Shown: one piece after another, positions 52,023-61,363 of the stretch
Layout: each line of letters starts with the position of its first letter
Numbering within the stretch: the stretch's first letter is position 1
Origin: CAWGQN01 sp963824885
GTDB lineage: Bacteria; Actinomycetota; Actinomycetes; Actinomycetales; Microbacteriaceae
NCBI GenBank assembly: GCA_963824885.1
Contig: CAWGQN010000002.1
Location: 248,001 to 312,000, forward strand
Direction of reading: 5' to 3'
DNA: 64,000 nucleotides
Notes under the pieces: generated by a model
Seen by the model: only the letters and a program-made list of their open reading frames with translations
Database searches by the model: none
Told to the model about the DNA's origin: nothing
Position numbers and translations under genes: made by a program

Positions 52023-52883
52023 ATGAACCTCCCAGAGAGCCGTGCGCGAGTTCCTCGCTTGGTGTGGCGCGAAGAGACCGGGTCGACAAATGATGACGTG
52101 TGCGAGCGCATCGCGCGCGGCGACGTCGCGAATTGGCCGAATTTTGCGACGATTGCGACCCTCGACCAACGCGCGGGACGCGGTCGACTCGGTCGATCAT
52201 GGGGCGCACCGCGAGGCACGTCCCTCGCGGTTTCGGTCCTTGTTCGCCCGAGCGTTCGTGGCGACCAACTGCCGAACGACAGAGTCGGGTGGCTTTCGCT
52301 TGGAGCGGGCCTCGCGATGACCGAGACGGTCCGCGCCGCACTGTCGCGAGCGGGCGCCGACCCCTCTCGAGCCGAACTCAAGTGGCCAAACGACGTGGTC
52401 GTGAAAGTCTCGAGCGAGCTCGTGGCTCGCGAGCGAAAGATTTCTGGAATTTTGTGTGAGGTTGTCGCAGACCGCGACGGCGCGCCCGTCGTCGTTATTG
52501 GCGCGGGTCTTAATGTTGCCTTCGATGCGGAAACCGCGCCAACGCCGACCTCGACCTCGTTGGCGATCGAACACGCGGTTCCCAGTGGGTCGCCGTTGGA
52601 CGAGACGATTGACTCGCTTCTGGCCGATTACCTCACGCGACTTACGGCGCACGTGAGTCGATATCTCGAGACCAACGGAGATGTCCGCACGAGTGGAATT
52701 CGCGACGCGGTGACCGCCGTGTGCGGAACACTTGGCCGTCGCGTGTCAGTAGAGCGCAGTGGGGAAGATACGATGATCGGGATCGCGGTCGGCTTCGACT
52801 CCGCGGGTCGCCTCCTCGTGCAGACGACGACGCGTGGCACTCAGGCTGTCGCCGCGGGCGATATTACGCATTTGAGGTATTAA
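52023..52883 (+). CDS. birA: Biotin--[acetyl-CoA-carboxylase] ligase
   Basis: The 286-residue enzyme makes biotinyl-AMP and biotinylates the AccA-type subunit. Motifs are TGSTNDDVCERI, the loop DQRAGRGRLGRSW, TSLAVSVLVRP and LKWPNDVVV. No N-terminal DNA-binding domain is present, so it is not the biotin repressor type. ATG 52023 follows a -10-like TAGATT (52010-52015) by seven bases, indicating a leaderless transcript. It is divergent from the beta subunit gene. Confidence 0.92.
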   Translation: MNLPESRARVPRLVWREETGSTNDDVCERIARGDVANWPNFATIATLDQRAGRGRLGRSWGAPRGTSLAVSVLVRPSVRGDQLPNDRVGWLSLGAGLAMTETVRAALSRAGADPSRAELKWPNDVVVKVSSELVARERKISGILCEVVADRDGAPVVVIGAGLNVAFDAETAPTPTSTSLAIEHAVPSGSPLDETIDSLLADYLTRLTAHVSRYLETNGDVRTSGIRDAVTAVCGTLGRRVSVERSGEDTMIGIAVGFDSAGRLLVQTTTRGTQAVAAGDITHLRY

Positions 52884-52889
52884 TAGGAA

Positions 52890-53468
52890 ATGGTGTTCTC
52901 GAAGCAGCGGAGTGTGCTCGCCGACGCGTATTCCGCGCGAAGCGATGCGGTTCCGGCGGAGCACGTTATCGCGCGTTTGCGCCCCCACGCGCGCATTCTC
53001 GTTGCGCCGAGCATCGTTCTCATCGCAAGTGCTGGCGCCGTCGGCTATTTTGCCGGGAATCTTCCCGAAGCGTGGCAAAATAACGTGATCATCGCGGGCG
53101 CGGTCGTCGTCGCGGTTGTGCTGTGGTTGGTGCCAATGGTCACGTGGCTGAGTCAGCGGTACGTGATCACAACGCGGCGGATCATCGTGACGCGCGGATT
53201 TTTCGTTCGGAGGCGCACTGAGCTGTTGCACAACCGAAGCCACGAGATTACTCTCCGACGGACCGTGCTCCAAACCGTGTTCCGGACGGGAAACCTCGTG
53301 ATCAAATCCGATGGCGGTGTGCGCGTCACCGTACGTGACGTGCCAGGCGCGCTCCACGTGCATCGTGCGCTGCACGATCTCATCGAAGAGCACGACGTGA
53401 GCGTTTCTCACGTTCAGTCGTACCAAACGGCGCTCGCACCCGACTTCGCTGCGTGGGGTCCGCGCTAA
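52890..53468 (+). CDS. PH domain-containing (bPH2/DUF304) membrane protein
   Basis: The 192-residue protein has two membrane segments (ILVAPSIVLIASAGAVGYF and VIIAGAVVVAVVLWLVPM) and a bacterial PH-like domain (YVITTRRIIVTRGFFVRRR, LLHNRSHEITLRRTVLQ, DVPGALHVHRALHDLI). The function is unknown. It follows birA by six bases, an arrangement common in the order. It converges with the glycosyltransferase, sharing four bases. Confidence 0.87.
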   Translation: MVFSKQRSVLADAYSARSDAVPAEHVIARLRPHARILVAPSIVLIASAGAVGYFAGNLPEAWQNNVIIAGAVVVAVVLWLVPMVTWLSQRYVITTRRIIVTRGFFVRRRTELLHNRSHEITLRRTVLQTVFRTGNLVIKSDGGVRVTVRDVPGALHVHRALHDLIEEHDVSVSHVQSYQTALAPDFAAWGPR

Positions 53469-54286
53469 TCGCTTTCTTTTTTTCGGTTGTTGGTGCCGAA
53501 TACGCGCGCGAGTTGAGCAACGCGGCGTCTGATTCCCCACAGGGTAACTTTTATCATTGCTTCGACGACGATTGACTGGCTCATTTTCGAGGTGCCGGCC
53601 TCGCGCTCGCGAAACTCGATGGGTACCTCGGCAATCCGGAGTCCGGCATCGAGCACGCGCACGGTCATATCGACTTGAAAAAAATACCCTTTTGAATTCA
53701 CATCGTCGAGCTGAATGGCTCGAAGTGCATCGGACCGAAACACTCGAAAGCCCCCCGTCGCATCGCGCACCGAAATCCCCAGAATGATTCGCGCATACGC
53801 GTTGCCGCCCCGGCTGAGCAGCTCCCGATGTGCGGGCCAATTGACGACCGTGCCACCGGGGGTCCATCGCGAACCGATCACGAGGTCCACGACTCGTCCC
53901 GTGGCGTCGGGTTCGGTCGCGACGCGAATCATCTCGGGCAACGACTCGGGCGGATGCGAGCCGTCGGCGTCGATTTCAACAACGAGACGGTAGTCGTGAT
54001 CGAGGCCCCAACGAAAACCGCGAAGATACGCCGAGCCGAGCCCGAGTTTGCCGACCCGATGAATCGCAAAAATCCGTTCGTCGTGCTCGGCGAGATTGTC
54101 TGCTTCAGCCCCGGTCCCGTCGGGACTCCCATCGTCAATGCACAAAATGTGCGCCGAGGGGACCGCAGTGAGAACGCGCTCTACGATGGACCGCAAATTG
54201 TCGATTTCGTTGTAGCTCGGGATGATGACGAGCGTGCCACGAGCGACCGTCTCGTGGTCGCGAGGCGATGGGCTAGTGGCCACCAC
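53465..54286 (-). CDS. Polyprenol monophosphomannose synthase-like GT2 glycosyltransferase
   Basis: The 273-residue GT-A enzyme has VIIPSYNEIDNLRSIVERV, ILCIDDGSPDGTG and the metal motif VVEIDADGSHPPE. DATGGFRVFRSDAL and the end IEFREREAGTSKMSQ match Dpm1/Ppm1. It would transfer mannose from GDP-mannose (ManC) to polyprenyl phosphate for protein or lipoglycan mannosylation. GTG 54286 has AGGGAG upstream and overlaps the gtrA end; GTG 54283 is equally possible. Confidence 0.88.
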   Translation of the reverse strand: MVATSPSPRDHETVARGTLVIIPSYNEIDNLRSIVERVLTAVPSAHILCIDDGSPDGTGAEADNLAEHDERIFAIHRVGKLGLGSAYLRGFRWGLDHDYRLVVEIDADGSHPPESLPEMIRVATEPDATGRVVDLVIGSRWTPGGTVVNWPAHRELLSRGGNAYARIILGISVRDATGGFRVFRSDALRAIQLDDVNSKGYFFQVDMTVRVLDAGLRIAEVPIEFREREAGTSKMSQSIVVEAMIKVTLWGIRRRVAQLARVFGTNNRKKESD

Positions 54287-54884
54287 GTTCTCCCTGTGTG
54301 CTTGTTGAACGTGGGTGCGACGCCGGAGTCGCACCGCGGGGCGCGACAATCTCGATTGGCGCGGTCGGTTCTTCAAAGAGCGCGCGCTGGGCTTCTTCGA
54401 CCCGAGCGGTCGTTGAGAGCCCGTCGGCGCGATGGTGCCCGTACACCCAATAGCGGTAGAGCACGAAGCGAAACGCCGTGCCAAGACAGAGGCCAATGAC
54501 GTTGGCCGACAGATTATCGGCCAGCAGGCTCACATAACCGAGAACGTGGTGGGTAAAAAAGAGGCAAAATAGCGCAATGACCATGCCGCCAATTGAAACA
54601 ATCGAATATTCGACGAGCTCGAGGAGAAAATTGCGGCGTCGGTGTTCTCGAAACGTCCAATAGCGATTCCCAATCCAATTAAAAATGATCGCAATGGAGG
54701 TGCTTATCGTCTTTGCGCCGAGCGGAGACGACCACCATTCTTCTCCGGTTCCAATCAGACGAAGAACATTGAAGATTCCCGTGTCGATTAAAAACCCGAG
54801 CAATCCGACGACGCCAAATTTGATCGAGTACTTGACGAGGCTCGACCACACGCGTATCGCGAGAATCTCGACCTTGTGCTTCAC
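54273..54884 (-). CDS. GtrA-family membrane protein
   Basis: The protein has 203 residues and four membrane segments: IKFGVVGLLGFLIDTGIFNV, TISTSIAIIFNWIGNRYW, SIVSIGGMVIALFCLFF and LSANVIGLCLGTAFRFVLYR. This is the GtrA pattern with its conserved NRYWTF and YRYWVYG. GtrA proteins help move polyprenyl-linked sugars across the membrane, matching the overlapping synthase gene. GTG 54884 has AGGAG ten bases upstream; ATG 54914 is the alternative start. A long hydrophilic tail follows the last helix. Confidence 0.85.
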   Translation of the reverse strand: MKHKVEILAIRVWSSLVKYSIKFGVVGLLGFLIDTGIFNVLRLIGTGEEWWSSPLGAKTISTSIAIIFNWIGNRYWTFREHRRRNFLLELVEYSIVSIGGMVIALFCLFFTHHVLGYVSLLADNLSANVIGLCLGTAFRFVLYRYWVYGHHRADGLSTTARVEEAQRALFEEPTAPIEIVAPRGATPASHPRSTSTQGERGGH

Positions 54885-55119
54885 TCGTTCGTAACTCCTG
54901 GTCTCGGGATGCATCCCGCGCACAACGGCGTCGGAGTGGAATCGTTCGCGGTTGGGCGCTCCGCCACTAACGCTGATAGGGCCGTCGAGTCACACGCCGC
55001 TGCGCGAACAGCTGGCGGTCGGCACGTGCCCGCCGGTGGTAATCCTCACAGTGTAGCCTGAGCCTCGCCTGGGAACGGTGCGCGCAGCCCCCTCGCGAGC
55101 GCGAGTTAGGCTTGATGGC

Positions 55120-56256
55120 GTGAACGCGACGGTGGGAGTCATCGGTGGTGGGCAGCTCGCCCGCATGCTAATTCCCCCTGCAATTGCTTTGGGCGTCACT
55201 CTGAAGGTGTTCGCCGAGTCTTCCGACGCCTCAGCAAGTCTCGCCGTGACCGACCTCGGGGATTTTCGCGATATCGATCAGGTGCTCGCGTTCGCTCAGA
55301 CGGTCGATGTCCTCACGTTTGATCACGAACACGTACCGCCAACCGTGCTCGCGAGCCTCGATCATTTGGGCGTCGTCATGCGTCCGGGTCCACACGCCTT
55401 GCGCTTTTCGCACGACAAGATTGCGATGCGCGAAGCGCTCGACACCGTCGGCCTCGCGGTGCCCGAATGGCGGACTGTGGTGGGGGCGAGTGACGTGACC
55501 GATTTCTTGTCCGCGCACGGTGGTCGCGGTGTCGTGAAGACCGCACGCGGCGGCTACGATGGCCGCGGAGTGCGAGTTGTTTCCGATTCGCGCGGTGCCG
55601 ACGACTGGTTGGCCGCGCTCGAAGCACACGGCGATGAGAGAGCGCTTCTCGTCGAAGAAGTGGTCCCGTTTCGTCGCGAAGTTGCGCAATTGGTCGCGCG
55701 GAGACCCTCCGGCGAGATTGCAATGTGGCCCCTCGTGGAAACTGTTCAGCGCGAAGGAGTGTGTGCGGAAGTCATTGCGCCCGCCCGCGGTGTCGATTTA
55801 AAGGTGTCGCGCGCGGCCGCCGAGATTGCGACCGAGATTGCGACGCGCCTCGACGTGGTTGGCATTCTGGCAGTAGAACTCTTCGAGACCGACGATGGTC
55901 GACTGCTCATCAACGAACTCGCGATGCGACCTCACAATTGCGGGCACTGGACAATCGACGGTTCAACGTCGAGTCAATTTGAACAGCACCTTCGCGCGAT
56001 TCTCGATTGGCCGTTGGGAGCGTCGGAGAATCGAGAATTGTGGTCCGTCATGGTCAACATTATTGGCGGCCCCTCGAGCGGGCCCCTCGTCGACCGATAT
56101 CCGGCCGCAATGGCCGCGCACCCCTCGGTAAAAATACACAATTATGGCAAGGTTCCCCGGCCCGGTCGCAAAGTTGGCCACGTGACCGCGGTGGGCGACG
56201 ATCTGGACGACGTTGCTTACCGCGCTCGCGCGGCGGCAGCATTCTTCCAGGACTGA
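55120..56256 (+). CDS. purK: N5-carboxyaminoimidazole ribonucleotide synthase
   Basis: The 378-residue ATP-grasp enzyme makes N5-CAIR in purine synthesis. The N-terminus VGVIGGGQLARML and FDHEHVP are typical. VVKTARGGYDGRGV is the ATP loop, and ELAMRPHNCGHWTIDGSTSSQFEQH the substrate block. GTG 55120 lies seven bases after a -10-like TAGGCT (55107-55112), consistent with a leaderless transcript. It is followed by purE. Confidence 0.95.
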   Translation: MNATVGVIGGGQLARMLIPPAIALGVTLKVFAESSDASASLAVTDLGDFRDIDQVLAFAQTVDVLTFDHEHVPPTVLASLDHLGVVMRPGPHALRFSHDKIAMREALDTVGLAVPEWRTVVGASDVTDFLSAHGGRGVVKTARGGYDGRGVRVVSDSRGADDWLAALEAHGDERALLVEEVVPFRREVAQLVARRPSGEIAMWPLVETVQREGVCAEVIAPARGVDLKVSRAAAEIATEIATRLDVVGILAVELFETDDGRLLINELAMRPHNCGHWTIDGSTSSQFEQHLRAILDWPLGASENRELWSVMVNIIGGPSSGPLVDRYPAAMAAHPSVKIHNYGKVPRPGRKVGHVTAVGDDLDDVAYRARAAAAFFQD

Positions 56257-56294
56257 TACCTACCATTGCTTCAGTACGGCGGAAAGGAAATTCG

Positions 56295-56819
56295 ATGAGC
56301 GAGACCGTGGGCGTCGCATCCCACCCCGGTGCGCGGGGCGTTGGCGTCGTGATGGGTTCGGAGTCTGACCGCTCTGTGATGAATGCCGCTTGTGAGACTC
56401 TCGCGCATTTTTCCGTCCCGTACGAGGTCAATATCGTGTCGGCGCATCGCACTCCAGAGCGAATGATCGACTATGGTAAGTCGGCGCGCGACCGGGGCCT
56501 TTCCGTTATTATCGCCGGGGCCGGAGGAGCCGCTCATCTTCCTGGAATGCTCGCTGCCGTGACGACGTTGCCCGTTATCGGTGTTCCGGTCGCTCTTGAG
56601 CGGCTCGACGGACTCGACTCGCTGTTGTCCATTGTGCAAATGCCCGGGGGCGTGCCCGTGGCAACCGTTTCAATCAACGGCGCCCTGAACGCCGCACTCT
56701 TGGCCGTGCGGATTCTCGCGATTTCAGACGACGCGCTTGCTGCCGCCGCGGTCGCGTACGCGGAAGAAAAAAAGGGCGCGGTTGTGAACGCCGATCAGAA
56801 TCGCGAGAAACTCGAGTGA
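56295..56819 (+). CDS. purE: N5-carboxyaminoimidazole ribonucleotide mutase
   Basis: The 174-residue enzyme converts N5-CAIR to CAIR. Motifs are VVMGSESDRSVM, IVSAHRTPERM, IIAGAGGAAHLPGM and LLSIVQMPGGVPVAT. ATG 56295 has AAAGGAAA upstream. An in-frame open region before it lies within purK. The stop overlaps the start of the LCP gene as GTGA, so the three genes form one unit. Confidence 0.95.
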   Translation: MSETVGVASHPGARGVGVVMGSESDRSVMNAACETLAHFSVPYEVNIVSAHRTPERMIDYGKSARDRGLSVIIAGAGGAAHLPGMLAAVTTLPVIGVPVALERLDGLDSLLSIVQMPGGVPVATVSINGALNAALLAVRILAISDDALAAAAVAYAEEKKGAVVNADQNREKLE

Positions 56820-58184
56820 CAATTCTTTCGCCGCTGCGGTACCCGGACTCGTCGTCGGTGGTCGGCATGTCGAGGCGTGGATGGTGGCTCATTATCTTGA
56901 ACGTGCTGATTCCCGGATCCGCGCAAGTCGTGGCCGGCAATCGGCGCCTCGGTCGATTTGGCCTAATTGCCACTCTCACGCTGTGGGCTATCGTGATTGC
57001 GCTCACAGTCACGTGGTTCGTCTCGCGAGCAATCGTGCTGACGGTACTGACGATGGATGTCACGCTGTTGGTCGCTCAGTGCGTCCTCGTCGCGTACGCG
57101 GTTGTGTGGATTGTGCTCACGATTGACACGCTTCGGCTCGCTCGCCTCATTCGCGCTCTTCCGTCGGCGCGCGTGTTGATTGCCGGGTTTGCGACCGTGA
57201 TGCTCGTTGGCGTCGCGGGAACAGCATCGTATGCCGCGTATTTGGTTGGAGTTCAGCGGGGATTGCTCGGCGGAATTTTTGCGTCGGGTCCACCGGTACC
57301 GCCCGTTGACGGTCGATATAACATCATGCTGCTGGGAGGCGATTCGGGTCCGGATCGTGATGGAATGCGGCCAGACTCGATTTCGGTCATTAGCGTTGAC
57401 GCCGATACGGGAAGGTCCGTCACAATTGGCTTGCCTCGTGACCTCGAAAACGCGCCGTTTGTCGCGAATTCGCCGATGGCTGAAAAGTATCCAAAAGGCT
57501 ATGGCTACAAAGACGAGTGCGCGGTTGATATGTGCCAGTTGAATACGATCTTTACCGAGGTTGAATTGAAGAGGCCCGAGTTCTATCCGAATGCGACGGC
57601 CGCGGGCAGTAGACCGGGTGTTGAGGGGATGCGCGATGCGGTAGAGGGTGTCACGGGTCTCACGATTCAGTATTACGTGTTAATCGAAATGCAGGGATTC
57701 GCAGATTTGGTTGATGCTCTCGGTGGCGTCACGGTAAATGTAGCGGAGCGCGTGCCGATGGGTGCCGGACACGATGAACGAAACAATCCCGTCAAAATTA
57801 CGGCGTGGATTGAGCCCGGAGTTCAAAAACTCGATGGGTTTCACACTCTCTGGTACGCCCGCTCTCGATACTTGACGAGCGATTATGATCGCATGGCGCG
57901 ACAGAGGCAAGTTCAAGAGGCAATTTTGCAGCAAGTTTAATCCGGCCACCGTGCTGACGCGATTCGAAGAAGTCGCGAAGGCGGGAGTTCAGGTCGTCGA
58001 TACGGATCTTCCTCAAGCAATGCTGGGGTATTTCGTCAACCTCGCCCTCAAGTCGAAAGAATTGCCCGTGACAAACGTTGCGCTCGTGCCACCTCAGATT
58101 GACCCGGCAGACCCAGATTTCGATGCTATCCGTGGCATGGTGAAGGCTGCGATTGCCAACCCGCAAGCAGCCCAGCAGCACTAG
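56816..58184 (+). pseudogene. LytR-CpsA-Psr (LCP) family protein, frameshifted near the C-terminus
   Basis: LCP proteins attach glycopolymers to peptidoglycan. This one has about four membrane segments before the extracytoplasmic LCP domain (YNIMLLGGDSG, MRPDSISVISVD, IGLPRDLE, the Arg-rich end LWYARSRYLTSDYDRMARQRQV). The frame stops at 57938-57940 after AILQQV. Coding continues in another frame as FNPATVLTRFEEVAKAG to 58184, as expected for the family. One extra base near 57935 explains the break. The core domain is complete, so even the truncated product might work, or the indel may be a sequence error. Confidence 0.85.
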
Positions 58185-58195
58185 GCGTCGCGCGA

Positions 58196-59332
58196 CTAGA
58201 GATCGGCGTGGAGTTGCCACACTCGCTCGGCCGAATCCCGCCAACTAAACGCGCGCGCGCGGTCGCGTCCGGCAACCGAGAGTTGCATGGCGAGATCGTG
58301 GTCGGTTGCCACCCTCGTGAGCGCGTGGGCAATGCGCTCCGGGTACCCCGAGCCTGATCGCTCGACAACGAGGCTTGCTTCGGCGCCGACTTCGACGAGC
58401 GCGGGGGCATCCGAGTGAATGACCGGAGTACCGAGGCAAAATGCTTCGATCACCGGTAGCCCGAAGCCTTCTGCGAAGCTCGGATACACGAACACCGTTG
58501 CTCGATCAAGAACAACCGCGAGGTCGGTATCGCTCACAAAACCGAGGGTGCGCACGCGCCCCTCACGAAGACCCGCGTCGTACGCGACGGCGGCAACGTC
58601 GATTCCACCCCAACCGGTCGGGCCGACGACCACGAGAGGAAGATCGGGCGCGTCGGGCAGCGCGAGCGCCTGAATGAGTTCTCTCAATCCCTTTCGCGGT
58701 TCGAGCGTGCCAACCGAAACAATGTATTCCGCGGGTAAGTCGAGGGCCTGGGCGCGAGCGTGGGCATCGGATGGGACCGCGAGGGACGAACTCGCGGCGC
58801 CTCCGATTACTCGGATCCGGTCGTCGACGCGAAGAATCTCGGCAAGCTCGTGGGCGACCGCGTGAGTGGGAACAATGATCGCGTCCGCGTATTTCTTCGC
58901 GCGCTTTGCCATCGCTTTGTGCCACGCAACCCCTCGTTTGGTGAGTGTCTCGGGGTTCGTCCACGGAACGACATCGTGAATTGTCACGGCAATCTGATCA
59001 CCGGGATTGTTGACGTGGTCGTGGTGGCGAAGCGGCGCACACAAGCTCGGCGCGTGAATCATGCTGTGTTTCGTTGTCACTGCAATTCCGAATTGCCACG
59101 CGGTTGCGAGGCCCCGGCGCGGAAGCACTGATTGGCGCAGTCCGGCAAGCCCGGGCACTTTCGCTTCGATTTCGCTCGCTTGTGCGTTGGTGAGCGCCGA
59201 TGTCATCCCCTCGACCTCGCAATCGGCCGGGGCCGTGGTAACGAGCTGCCGCGTGAGCTCTTCGGTGTAGCGACCAATGCCGCCCGGTACCGGTGCGGCT
59301 AGCTGATCAAGAATCACCCGCAGAGTCGTCAT
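58196..59332 (-). CDS. GT4-family glycosyltransferase
   Basis: The 378-residue GT-B enzyme begins VILDQLAAPVPGGIGRYTEEL, with the acceptor-side glycine loop. It has the donor-side motifs VGTLEPRKGLRELIQAL and SFAEGFGLPVIEAFCLGTPVI, where EGFGLPVIEA holds the retaining GT4 E-x7-E block. It probably adds a rhamnose, mannose or related residue during surface polysaccharide synthesis, given the dTDP-rhamnose genes it overlaps. ATG 59332 overlaps the rmlD end by 26 bases; a later start is possible. Confidence 0.9.
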   Translation of the reverse strand: MTTLRVILDQLAAPVPGGIGRYTEELTRQLVTTAPADCEVEGMTSALTNAQASEIEAKVPGLAGLRQSVLPRRGLATAWQFGIAVTTKHSMIHAPSLCAPLRHHDHVNNPGDQIAVTIHDVVPWTNPETLTKRGVAWHKAMAKRAKKYADAIIVPTHAVAHELAEILRVDDRIRVIGGAASSSLAVPSDAHARAQALDLPAEYIVSVGTLEPRKGLRELIQALALPDAPDLPLVVVGPTGWGGIDVAAVAYDAGLREGRVRTLGFVSDTDLAVVLDRATVFVYPSFAEGFGLPVIEAFCLGTPVIHSDAPALVEVGAEASLVVERSGSGYPERIAHALTRVATDHDLAMQLSVAGRDRARAFSWRDSAERVWQLHADL

Positions 59333-60182
59333 TGTGTTTCACAACTCCCTCGCTCGTAGCTTCGTCGAGCGCGCTTTCCCACGGTCGCATGGGTCGGAGG
59401 CCGACGTGTTCCCATTTGTCTTGACTGAGCACAGAGTTTGCCGGCCGGGGCGCGGGACGCTGAAATTGCGCGCTGTCCGTCGGAGTGACCCTATCAGGGT
59501 CGAGTCCCGCCTGAGCGAACACCGCGCGGGCAAAATCGAACCACGACGCACGACCGGAATTGGTTGCATGATAGATGCCGGCCGACGCATGTGAATCGAC
59601 GAGCTGAAGAATTCGGCGGGCCACATCGCGCGTCCAGGTTGGCTGGCCGAACTGGTCGTCGACGACGCTCACGGTCTCGCGCGTCGCGGCGAGTTGAAGC
59701 ATTGATGTGACGAAATTTGACCCGCCCGAGCCGTACAGCCACGCGGTGCGAAGAATGAACGTTCCCGCGGGATGCGCGTCGAGCGCGAGCCGTTCGCCCT
59801 CTGCTTTCGACCGACCGTACGCCGAAATCGGGTTGCGAGGGGCATCTTCTCGATACGGTTCGGGTGCCCGACCGTCAAACACGTAGTCGGTTGAGAGATG
59901 TACGAGTCGCGCGTGAGATTCAGCGGCCGCGACCGCGAGGTTGCGCGCGCCGGTTGCATTGACTGAAAAGGCCTCATTTTCGTTGCTCTCGGCGTCGTCC
60001 ACTTTTGTATAGGCGGCGGTGTTAATGACGACATCGTGCCCCGCGACGGCGTCGCGAACCGAGTCAAGGTTGGTGATGTCGAGACTGTCGCGACCACGTG
60101 CCGTGAAATCGCGATGGCGGAGGGTCTGTTGCACGTCGCGACCGAGCATTCCGCTCGCGCCCGTCACCAGGTATCGAGTCAT
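59307..60182 (-). CDS. rmlD: dTDP-4-dehydrorhamnose reductase
   Basis: The 291-residue short-chain dehydrogenase performs the last step of dTDP-L-rhamnose synthesis. It has YLVTGASGMLGRDVQ for NAD(P) binding, STDYVFDG, and the catalytic YGRSK (YxxxK). FGQPTWTRDVARRI is the family's substrate block. ATG 60182 overlaps the rmlB stop as ATGA. The longer frame upstream is not conserved. Confidence 0.92.
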   Translation of the reverse strand: MTRYLVTGASGMLGRDVQQTLRHRDFTARGRDSLDITNLDSVRDAVAGHDVVINTAAYTKVDDAESNENEAFSVNATGARNLAVAAAESHARLVHLSTDYVFDGRAPEPYREDAPRNPISAYGRSKAEGERLALDAHPAGTFILRTAWLYGSGGSNFVTSMLQLAATRETVSVVDDQFGQPTWTRDVARRILQLVDSHASAGIYHATNSGRASWFDFARAVFAQAGLDPDRVTPTDSAQFQRPAPRPANSVLSQDKWEHVGLRPMRPWESALDEATSEGVVKHNDDSAGDS

Positions 60183-61168
60183 GCGCCGAGCGATGCTTTT
60201 GCCTTGAGCGGCTCCCACCACGAGCGGTTGTCGCGGTACCACCGCACAACGCTCGCGAGGCCGCTGTCAAACGGCACGAGCGGCACGTATCCGACTGCAG
60301 CGTGAATCTTGGACGTGTCGACCGAGTAGCGCAAGTCGTGGCCTTTTCGATCGGCAACGGGAGTAACGAGAGACCAATCGTGATTGGTCGCGTCGAGGAG
60401 GCGCTGAGTAAGTTCGCGGTTCGTGAGTTCGGTTCCGCCACCAATGTTGTAGATCTCTCCCGCCGAACCCCTGGTAAGCACGAGAGCGATCCCTCTCGTA
60501 TGATCGTCGACGTGGAGCCAATCACGCACGTTGTTTCCGTCGCCGTAAAGCGGAACGGGTGAGTTGTCGATGAGGTTCGTGACAAAGAGCGGGATCAGTT
60601 TTTCAGGAAAGTGGTAGGGTCCGTAGTTATTGGAACACCGGGTAATCGAAACGTTGAGGCCGTGCGTGCGATGGTAACTTCGCGCGATCAAGTCGCTTGA
60701 GGCTTTTGATGCCGAATACGGTGAATTTGGTTCGAGAATGTGGTCTTCCGTCCACGAGCCCGTCGTGATCGAGCCATAGACCTCGTCCGTCGATACGTGC
60801 ACAAAACGCTCGATGCCGTGACGCACCGCGGCGTCGAGCAACCGCTGTGTCCCGACGACGTTCGTTTCGACGAAGACGCTCGCATTGCGGACTGACCTGT
60901 CAACGTGCGATTCGGCGGCGAAGTGCACAACCGCGTCGACCGACGGGAACAGTGAATCGAGAAGGGCATTATCGCGAATATCACCCTCGACAAACGAGTA
61001 TCGCGGAGAGTTTGCCACGCTCTTGAGGTTCTCGAGGTTGCCCGAGTACGTCAGTGCGTCGAGAACGACGACCTGGGCGTCTTCGAGGCCCCCATAAGAA
61101 TTTTCGATCATGCGACGAACGAAATTCGAGCCAATGAATCCGGCGCCACCAGTTACAAGAATTTTCAT
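60179..61168 (-). CDS. rmlB: dTDP-glucose 4,6-dehydratase
   Basis: The 329-residue extended SDR oxidises and dehydrates dTDP-glucose. Its motifs are ILVTGGAGFIGSNFVRRMI, FAAESHVDRSV, VSTDEVYGS with the catalytic Asp-Glu, and YSASKASSDL (YxxxK). SNNYGPYHFPEKLIPLFV and RDWLHVDDH are characteristic. It starts the minus-strand cluster rmlB-rmlD-GT4 and is divergent from the GT2 gene. rmlA and rmlC are not in the window. Confidence 0.94.
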   Translation of the reverse strand: MKILVTGGAGFIGSNFVRRMIENSYGGLEDAQVVVLDALTYSGNLENLKSVANSPRYSFVEGDIRDNALLDSLFPSVDAVVHFAAESHVDRSVRNASVFVETNVVGTQRLLDAAVRHGIERFVHVSTDEVYGSITTGSWTEDHILEPNSPYSASKASSDLIARSYHRTHGLNVSITRCSNNYGPYHFPEKLIPLFVTNLIDNSPVPLYGDGNNVRDWLHVDDHTRGIALVLTRGSAGEIYNIGGGTELTNRELTQRLLDATNHDWSLVTPVADRKGHDLRYSVDTSKIHAAVGYVPLVPFDSGLASVVRWYRDNRSWWEPLKAKASLGA

Positions 61169-61363
61169 GGTGCGAATTGCTGCTTCCTGTCGAGATAACC
61201 GCCTCGAGTCTACCGGGGATACCCGTTGCTAGACTTCGAGGCGTTCCCTCCGATGATTTCTCGGCGTCGGAGTCGAAATCTTCCCGTGTTGGTCGAGTAT
61301 CGGCTAACCGCATCGTCGCTTACGTGTGCCCCTGGCGAGGGCCATTCTCGAGGAGTAGGCCCT
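61169..61363. other. Divergent intergenic region between rmlB and the GT2 gene
   Basis: No gene was recognised. Promoters for both polysaccharide units are expected here, but no convincing hexamer pairs were found. Confidence 0.3.
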
